47,654 nt of DNA from Myxococcus xanthus (lineage in GTDB: Bacteria; Myxococcota; Myxococcia; Myxococcales; Myxococcaceae). The notes beneath the pieces were generated by a model. It searched no databases, had not been told where the DNA came from, and saw nothing but the letters and a program-made list of their open reading frames with translations. This document shows, piece by piece, positions 42,798 to 47,654 of this stretch. The translations under genes and the position numbers were made by a program. How positions within the stretch are numbered: position 1 is the stretch's first letter; each line of letters begins with the position of its first letter. The stretch is taken from assembly GCF_013116825.1 (NCBI RefSeq), contig NZ_JABFNS010000065.1, forward strand, positions 1 to 47,654, given 5' to 3'.

Positions 42798-44069
42798 CTT
42801 GAGCACGGGCGGGATGTCCTCATGGGTGCGCGGGCCGTGCAGGGAGTAGACGACCACGGACTCCCGCCGGCCCTTCACGTGCGCTTCACCCAGGCGCTCG
42901 CCCGTGAAATGCCCGCCGCTCATCTGCCACGTCCGCTCGCTCACCAGGATGTCCACGCCGTGGGACTTGGTGAGGCCCTCCACGCGAGACGCCAGGTTCA
43001 CCGCGTCACCGATGACGGTGTACTCGTACTGCTCGGCGCCGCCGAGCATGCCCGCCGCCACCATGCCGGTGTGCAGCCCGATGCCGATGCGCAGCGGCGG
43101 CAGGCCTCGCTGCACGCGCTGGGCGTTGATGTCCTCCAGCTTGGCGCGCATGTCGAGCGCCGCCCGCATGGCCAGCTCCGCGTGGTTCTCGCGCGCATCC
43201 GGAACGCCCCAGCACGCGAGCATCCCGTCGCCCAGGAACTTGTTCACGATGCCGTGGCGCGCCATGACGATGTGGGCCATGTGCCCGAAGTAGTCGTCCA
43301 GCAGCTCCAGCACCTGGCCCGGGTCCAGCGTCTCGCTCAGGGTGGTGAAGTCGCGGATGTCGCTGAAGAGGATGGTGACGTCGCGCTGCACCGGCTGGAG
43401 GGAGGCATCCCCCAATTGCATCACCCGCTCCACCACCTGGCGGGGCAGGAAGCGGGACAGGCCGTCGCGGCGCCGCAAGTTGAGGAACATGCCGCCCACT
43501 TCCGAGTTCGTCAGCGCGATGAGCGCGCCCAAGGCGGCGTAGCAGATGAGGACGAAGCTGGTGCGCGCCACCGAGCCGTGCCCCGTCATCCACGCGAGCA
43601 GCGCGTAGGCGCCGCTGGACAGCACCGTGGACAACAGCACGTGCCACCACGAGTACCGCACCACGGAGAACGCCAGCACCATGCCCAGGCTGGCGCACAA
43701 CATGCCAGCATCGTAGACGCCGGAGATGCGCCAGGTGTGCCACGCCATGAATGAGAAGAAGCTGGTGTCCGCCAGCGTCGTGGGCACGGGCAGCCACCGG
43801 GCCCGCTTCGGGTGCGGCTTCTGGAGCAGCAGCACGGCGATGGCGACGACGGAGAAGAGCACGTACGCGGCCATCGCCTGCAGGCGCACGCCATCCACCG
43901 GTGCCGAGTACGTCTCCCCTCCGCCCCAGGCGATGACGACCTGGCTGACCGCCATCAGCAACACCACCAGGACGCGGACGATGGCCACCCGGCGCTCGCC
44001 CTGAAGCGAGCTGGTTGCCAGCACCACATCTTCGTTGGAGTGTGATGTGGCTTTGTCGCTGCGGCGCAT
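42780..44069 (-). CDS. Membrane class III adenylate cyclase
   Basis: 429 residues from the ATG at 44069; a GTG at 44081 would add four. About six TM helices (residues 28-190) form the N-terminal half with no known ligand domain. The cyclase domain (about 225-415) has the two metal Asp, D237 (LFSDIRDFTTLSE) and D281 (KFLGDGMLACWG), adenine-specifying K277 and D355 (TVIGDAVNLASR), and transition-state N358 and R362. All catalytic residues are present, so it should make cAMP from ATP; the K...D pair argues against guanylate cyclase. The layout resembles CyaA/CyaB-type membrane cyclases of myxobacteria linked to osmotic or developmental signalling, but the exact ortholog is not assigned. Confidence 0.94.
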   Translation of the reverse strand: MRRSDKATSHSNEDVVLATSSLQGERRVAIVRVLVVLLMAVSQVVIAWGGGETYSAPVDGVRLQAMAAYVLFSVVAIAVLLLQKPHPKRARWLPVPTTLADTSFFSFMAWHTWRISGVYDAGMLCASLGMVLAFSVVRYSWWHVLLSTVLSSGAYALLAWMTGHGSVARTSFVLICYAALGALIALTNSEVGGMFLNLRRRDGLSRFLPRQVVERVMQLGDASLQPVQRDVTILFSDIRDFTTLSETLDPGQVLELLDDYFGHMAHIVMARHGIVNKFLGDGMLACWGVPDARENHAELAMRAALDMRAKLEDINAQRVQRGLPPLRIGIGLHTGMVAAGMLGGAEQYEYTVIGDAVNLASRVEGLTKSHGVDILVSERTWQMSGGHFTGERLGEAHVKGRRESVVVYSLHGPRTHEDIPPVLKAAAGT

Positions 44070-44120
44070 GGTGACGAGCACTGCCCGCTATCGTGCCTCA
44101 ACTCCCCCACAAACAGCGAG

Positions 44121-44223
44121 GACCCTGGGCTTCCGCAGTCAGCGCATCTTTTGCACACGCCAGGACGCGCACGGAGCAACTGTCTGCCAACCTGACACCT
44201 TGAAGTCGGTGGTCCCCAGGGTC
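44121..44223. repeat. Nested inverted repeats in the cyclase/rsmE divergent region
   Basis: GACCCTGGG (44121-44129) and CCCAGGGTC (44215-44223) form perfect 9-bp arms 85 bases apart, and GTCAG/CTGAC arms lie nested within. The region is the 190-base gap between the divergent cyclase and rsmE genes. It may be a looping operator pair or a folded leader of rsmE. Confidence 0.4.
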
Positions 44224-44258
44224 AGAGTCCATCCCCCCCGCGCTCTGGAGAAATCGCC

Positions 44259-44993
44259 TTGGTCCGCCTCTTCGCCCCGTTGCCCGAGCCCGCTCCCGCC
44301 GAAGTGGAGCTGACCGGCGAGCGCCGTCACTACCTCCTGCATGTCCTGCGGCTGGAGGAAGGCGACGCGCTGGAGGTCTTCGACGGGAAGGGCCGGGCCT
44401 TCGAGGCCCGCGTGGCCCACGTCACGCCCGATGTCGTGCGCGTGACGTTGGGCGCCGCGCGCGTGGCCCCCCCGCGCCGCGAGGTCAGCATCCTTCAGGG
44501 CCTGCCCAAGGGCGACAAGCTGGAGCTGGTGCTCCAGAAGGGCACCGAGCTGGGCGCCACCGCCTTCCACCCCGTGGCCACGGCGCGGAGTGTCGTGAAG
44601 CTCGAGCCCAAGCGCGCGGAGGAGCGCACCTCCCGGTGGACGAAGATTGTCGAGGAGGCCGCTCGGCAGTGCCGCAGGGACGACGTGCCACGCGTGGCCA
44701 CGCCTGCCCCACTGCTGGATGCGGCTCGCTCGCTGACCGCGGGCACCGTGCTGCTCGTGCTAGACGAGGAAGAGTCGGCCGTGCCCTTGGGCGAAGCGTT
44801 CCGGGCCGCGGGCGCGGGCACCGCCATGGCACTGGTGATTGGCCCCGAAGGGGGGCTTGCGCGTGAAGAAGTGGATGCCCTGATGGCCCTGGGCGCGCGA
44901 CCAGTCACCCTGGGCAAACGCATCCTCCGTACCGAGACGGCGGCGCTCGCGGCGCTGGCGGTGATGATGCACCTGGACGGCGAACTCGGGTAG
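44259..44993 (+). CDS. rsmE: RsmE, 16S rRNA m3U1498 methyltransferase
   Basis: 244 residues. The start is the TTG at 44259: GGAG lies nine bases upstream and the family N-terminus (VRLFAPLPE) begins right there, with no ATG in reach. An N-terminal PUA-like domain (VELTGERRHYLLHVLRLEEGD) is followed by a SPOUT methyltransferase with FHPVATARSVVK, VIGPEGGLAREEVDAL and LGKRILRTETAALAALAVM, the knot motifs of RsmE. It methylates U1498 of 16S rRNA. The length is normal. Divergent from the cyclase gene. Confidence 0.95.
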   Translation: MVRLFAPLPEPAPAEVELTGERRHYLLHVLRLEEGDALEVFDGKGRAFEARVAHVTPDVVRVTLGAARVAPPRREVSILQGLPKGDKLELVLQKGTELGATAFHPVATARSVVKLEPKRAEERTSRWTKIVEEAARQCRRDDVPRVATPAPLLDAARSLTAGTVLLVLDEEESAVPLGEAFRAAGAGTAMALVIGPEGGLAREEVDALMALGARPVTLGKRILRTETAALAALAVMMHLDGELG

Positions 44994-45047
44994 CAGGGGG
45001 GCAGCCGACCGCTCGGAGCGGGCGGTTCACACTGTCCGAAGATGATT

Positions 45048-45066
45048 CCTACGTTTCTGCCGTAGG
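45048..45066. repeat. Inverted repeat before the GlsB-like gene
   Basis: CCTACG, seven bases, CGTAGG (45048-45066), 37 bases before the GlsB-like ATG. Possible operator or small hairpin in the leader. Confidence 0.35.
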
Positions 45067-45103
45067 GGACCTCAGGGGGACCCTCAACACAGGAGAGACA
45101 CTC

Positions 45104-45370
45104 ATGGGGATCATCGCATTCATCGTTATCGGCCTCATCGCGGGTCTCATCGCCCGCGCCATCCTCCCCGGGAAGCAGAGCATGGGGCTCATCGCAACGA
45201 CCTTGCTCGGCATGGTCGGTTCGCTCGTGGGCGGCCTTGTCGGTTCGCTGTTCCAGCGTGATGGTCGGCTCTTCGAGCTGAGGCCTGCAGGCATCATCAT
45301 GTCGGTGATTGGCGCAATCGTCGTGCTCCTGCTGGTGGGCGCGGCCGGACGGCGACGGGTACATGCCTGA
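45104..45370 (+). CDS. GlsB/YeaQ/YmgE-family small membrane protein
   Basis: 88 residues from the ATG at 45104, with AGGAGA eight bases upstream. Three TM helices: MGIIAFIVIGLIAGLIARAI, IATTLLGMVGSLVGGLVGSL and GIIMSVIGAIVVLLLVGAAG, with GKQSMG between the first two. This matches the transglycosylase-associated (GlsB/YeaQ/YmgE) stress-response family. It usually rises under envelope or general stress. The gene stands alone: a compound terminator follows, and an inverted repeat lies in its leader. Confidence 0.92.
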   Translation: MGIIAFIVIGLIAGLIARAILPGKQSMGLIATTLLGMVGSLVGGLVGSLFQRDGRLFELRPAGIIMSVIGAIVVLLLVGAAGRRRVHA

Positions 45371-45427
45371 GAGTGAAGGACTCTCCACGCGACGTCCCCC
45401 CTTGGGATACGCGCATGACACGGTGAT

Positions 45428-45476
45428 GAGCCCCTGACGGTCCTTCGAGCAAGGGACCTCGGGGGCTCGCACTTTT
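45428..45476 (+). terminator. Intrinsic terminator of the GlsB-like gene
   Basis: A compound hairpin: outer GAGCCCC (45428-45434) with GGGGCTC (45462-45468), inner GGTCC (45439-45443) with GGACC (45454-45458), then GCAC and TTTTCTT from 45473. It lies about 58 bases after the stop codon. Confidence 0.78.
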
Positions 45477-45535
45477 CTTGCCCCCGGCTCATGGCTGTCT
45501 TTTCATGTAGCAGTCGTCCAGCCGGGAGGAGTCCG

Positions 45536-46977
45536 TTGTCCAAGTGCTTGAAGTGCGGTGCCATGCTTCCACCCGTGGGTGAGTGCGCGGCCTGCGACAC
45601 CGTCACTGTCCGCTCACCCGGAGTGCCCAGCCTCCTCGATCGCGACATCCGCATCGACCGCCGCACGGAGCAACGCGAGGAAGAGCTATCGACGCTCCCG
45701 GGCACGCCCGCGTTCGCCGACCTGGCGCAGCACGCGCCGCCGCCCTCCGCGCCGCGCAGCCGGGGGCCGCCCCCCAGCAGGCCGGTGCCGCCCAGCCGGG
45801 TGCCGCTGTGCCTTGGGCCGCCGCCCAGCAGCAGGCCGCGCCCCGCGCCGCGCAGCCCGGTGCCGCCGCGCCTCAGCAGGTCGGTGCCGCGCAGCCAAGT
45901 GCCGCCGCCCTCCGCGCCGCGCATCCCGGTGCCGCCGCGCCTCAGCAGGCCGGTGCCGCACTGCCCCACGCCGCGCAGCCGGGTGCCGCCGCGCCTCAGC
46001 AGGCCGCACCTCGGGCCGCGCAGCCTGGCGCTGCACCCCCGCATGCGGGAGCCGCGCTGCCTCACGCCGCGCCGCGCCCGCCTCAGCCAGGCGCCGCCGC
46101 GCCTCGCGCCGCTCAGCCCCAGCCCGCGACGGGTTCTCCCATGACGCCGGCCTATGGAACGCCGCCGGTGGCGCCCGCGCCGCGCCCGCAGGCCCCGGCA
46201 CAGCTGGCGGCTCCTGCGATTGCGCCCGTTGGCCTGCCCCGCATGGAGCAGGCGGCACCTCCCGCGGGCCTGCCCCGCATGGAGCAGGCGGCGCCTCCCG
46301 CCGCGTCCACTTCCGGACTGCCTCGCATGGAGCACGCGGAAGCCGCCTCCACGGGTCTCCCGGCGATGGAGTCCCCGGCCGCGGCCCCTTCGGCCCTGCC
46401 GAACATGGAGCCGCTCCTCCCCGGCGTGTCCGTGGGGGTGGCGCGCTCCGAGGCCATCAAGGCGCCCCCGTCCAAGGCCCAGGTCAAGTCCGCCTCGGGC
46501 GTCACGGAAGTGCGCGCCCGTCCAGCCGCCCTGTGGCGGCGGCTGCTCTCCTTCACCATCGACACGGCGGCCATCGCCGGCGTGGCGGCGCTCTACCTCA
46601 CCCTGGCCTCGTCGGTGACGGGGCTGAAGACGCCGGAAGCGGGGCTGACGGGGTTCGATGCCTTCGTGGCCTGGCTGCGCGCCTTCCACACCATCCTCCT
46701 GCCCGGGTTTTTCCTCGTTCTGGTGCTCGCGCTCGTATACTGCGCGGTGGCTGCCTTCCTCTGGAATGGCCGGACGCTCGGACGGCTGCTCCTGGGGCTG
46801 CGGCTGGTGGACACACATGGGATCGCCCCGGCACCGGGACGAGCCATCGTGCGCGCCCTGCTTTCCGGCGTGTCCTTCGTCTTCTTCCTCGGTGGCTTCT
46901 GGATGGCGCTTTTCGACCGGCGCGGGCAGACGCTTCATGACAAGCTGACGTCCACCTTCGTCGTTCAACCGAGCTGA
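45536..46977 (+). CDS. Zinc-ribbon/RDD membrane protein with an apparent frameshift
   Basis: Two frames must be joined. The N-terminal part starts at the TTG at 45536, five bases after a strong GGGAGGA site, and reads [20 protein letters not shown], a zinc ribbon, then [15 protein letters not shown]; this frame closes at 46144 after turning into implausible Pro/Arg-rich sequence. The C-terminal part is in another frame (open 45583-46977): Ala/Gln/Pro repeats ([11 protein letters not shown] units), five GLPRMEQ-type repeats, then an RDD domain with three TM helices ([51 protein letters not shown]) and [15 protein letters not shown]. The frame change falls in low-complexity DNA about 45728-45790, which includes G5 and C6 runs. 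Either a sequence error, a true mutation or a programmed shift. RDD proteins are membrane proteins of mostly unknown role. Confidence 0.8.
45740..46130 (+). repeat. GC-rich degenerate tandem repeats in the RDD gene
   Basis: Imperfect repeats of a roughly 40-50-base unit coding for [11 protein letters not shown](A/V)GAA-like peptides in the frame of the RDD domain. The G/C runs (G5 at 45762-45766, C6 at 45770-45775) and repeats make length change and sequencing error likely. Confidence 0.65.
46231..46410 (+). repeat. GLPRME-type peptide repeats in the RDD gene
   Basis: Five in-frame copies of a short motif: [12 protein letters not shown] twice, [26 protein letters not shown] and ALPNMEPL, all in the linker before the RDD domain. 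The spacing is 12-17 residues. They may be docking motifs. Confidence 0.7.
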
Positions 46978-47029
46978 ACCACCGGCTCATTGTGCCTTGC
47001 GGCCGCGGCCGTAAGATGCCGCGTCCTAC

Positions 47030-47654
47030 ATGCCCGCCCGTCTCGCCCAGTTCCTCGTCTCACGCATGCTTCTCACGCAGGAGAGGGCGGGGGAGGTGCT
47101 GCGTCAGCACCAGACCCTGGGCGGGCAGGTGGACTCCGTGCTGTTGGAGCAGGGCGTCGCCAGCGAGGCGGACGTGCTCGCGATGCTCGGAGAGGTCTCC
47201 GGCTTCATGCCGGTGAACCTGATGGACTTCGAGCCCAATCCCGAAGTCGCCTCCTTCATCCCGCCCAAAATCGCCGAGCGCCTGTGCGTCGTCCCTCTGT
47301 CCCTGGACGGCAACACGCTGCACGTCGCCAGCGGCTACCCGGTGCCCAAGAAGGAGCTCGACGAGGTCGGCTTCCTCCTGGGCAAGCCGCTCGAGCTCTG
47401 GGTGGCCACCGAGGTGCGCGTCCGCGAGTGGGTCTCCACCATCTACCGCCAGCCCCTGGCCCTGCGCTTCGCGAAGCTCGCGGCGGCGTTGGATCCGGAA
47501 GCCCAGGTGGCCCCGCCGCCACCGCCGCCCGCCGCGGCCATGGAAGAGGAGTCGCTCACCACGGACATGGTGGAGCGGTTGGCGCGCTCCGTCGCGCAAG
47601 AGCCCCTCGCCGTGGAGACCAGCGCCGCGCCCCAGGCCGCGGCCCCTCGTCCCC
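47030..47654 (+). CDS. MshEN-domain protein (3' end outside the window)
   Basis: Open from the ATG at 47030 to the window end, at least 208 residues. The sequence MPARLAQFLVSRMLLTQERA, then LGGQVDSVLLEQGVASEADV, FMPVNLMDFEPNPEVASFIP and IAERLCVVPLSLDGNTLHVA matches the MshEN (type II secretion GspE N-terminal) domain, which binds c-di-GMP in some proteins and starts many GspE/PilB ATPases. Beyond about residue 150 the chain becomes Pro/Ala-rich, so whether an ATPase follows cannot be told. Myxobacteria also have many stand-alone MshEN proteins with linkers like this one. It starts 53 bases after the RDD gene. Confidence 0.8.
   Translation, partial: MPARLAQFLVSRMLLTQERAGEVLRQHQTLGGQVDSVLLEQGVASEADVLAMLGEVSGFMPVNLMDFEPNPEVASFIPPKIAERLCVVPLSLDGNTLHVASGYPVPKKELDEVGFLLGKPLELWVATEVRVREWVSTIYRQPLALRFAKLAAALDPEAQVAPPPPPPAAAMEEESLTTDMVERLARSVAQEPLAVETSAAPQAAAPRP

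Noticed and set aside
45740-46130. Tandem repeats considered as a CRISPR array
   Set aside because: Units are degenerate, coding and without unique spacers.
45049-46968. 639-codon minus-strand frame opposite the GlsB and RDD genes
   Set aside because: Arg/Gly-rich repeats mirror the GC-rich repeat region and run over the compound terminator; no motif.
46998-47017. Imperfect palindrome around GCGGCCGCGGCCG before the MshEN gene
   Set aside because: Simple GC-rich repeat with mismatches, no T tract and no conserved spacing; not enough to call a terminator or operator.

Overview
The window is a 47.7-kb piece of a chromosome with very high GC content and strongly G/C-ending codons. It is about 90 percent coding. 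Gene content points to a myxobacterium of the Myxococcaceae (Myxococcus or Corallococcus type): a eukaryote-like Ser/Thr kinase, an NtrC-type two-component pair, DUF4388/TPR proteins, many exported lipoproteins and WXXGXW-repeat proteins. This rests on gene content and protein style, because no rRNA or other marker gene is present. I recognise no tRNA, rRNA, insertion sequence, prophage or CRISPR array.

Layout. 1-2.4 kb: an SDR protein cut by the left edge, a START-like protein and a TerB-like protein. 2.4-5.7 kb (minus): coiled-coil lipoprotein, histidine kinase and sigma-54 response regulator. 6.0-14.0 kb (plus): a small exported Ala/Lys-rich peptide, a GAF protein, a membrane Ser/Thr kinase, a large TPR/DUF3857/transglutaminase-like lipoprotein and a WXXGXW protein. 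14.0-16.0 kb: a lipoprotein isoaspartyl peptidase and a DJ-1/PfpI protein. 16.0-22.3 kb (minus): a tightly coupled Fe-S operon rrf2-sufB-sufC-sufD-sufS-sufU-sufT. 22.5-23.7 kb: a LivK-type binding lipoprotein. 23.7-28.2 kb (minus): five coupled genes for Tad-type pseudopilins and a partner protein, with no Tad motor genes. 28.3-34.2 kb (minus): coiled-coil protein, hemW, a TPR membrane protein and a DUF4388/J-like/TPR protein. 34.4-37.0 kb: a double M16 peptidase. 37.1-38.3 kb: two lipoproteins. 38.4-47.0 kb: prmA, a YdjM-like membrane protein, an AraC regulator, two tandem Mpo1-like (DUF962) proteins, an adenylate cyclase, rsmE, a GlsB-like protein and a zinc-ribbon/RDD protein whose frame is broken. 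A MshEN-domain protein is cut by the right edge.

How the genes work together. The suf operon is a complete SUF machine: scaffold/ATPase SufBCD, desulfurase SufS, sulfur-transfer protein SufU and maturation factor SufT. It is headed by an Rrf2 regulator that keeps three cysteines suited to an Fe-S cluster, so feedback by cluster status is likely. The two-component pair and its lipoprotein probably form one envelope-sensing unit. The five-gene pseudopilin set looks like a satellite of a Tad system encoded elsewhere.

Most notable for follow-up: the motor-less pseudopilin operon; the frame break between the zinc ribbon and the RDD domain; a transglutaminase-like domain that lacks the expected Cys and His; an SDR lacking the catalytic Tyr and carrying a CxxC...CxxC N-terminal module; an exported charge-bipolar H1-like peptide; the tandem Mpo1-like pair; and GC-rich hairpins without U tracts at four of the seven convergent gene ends.
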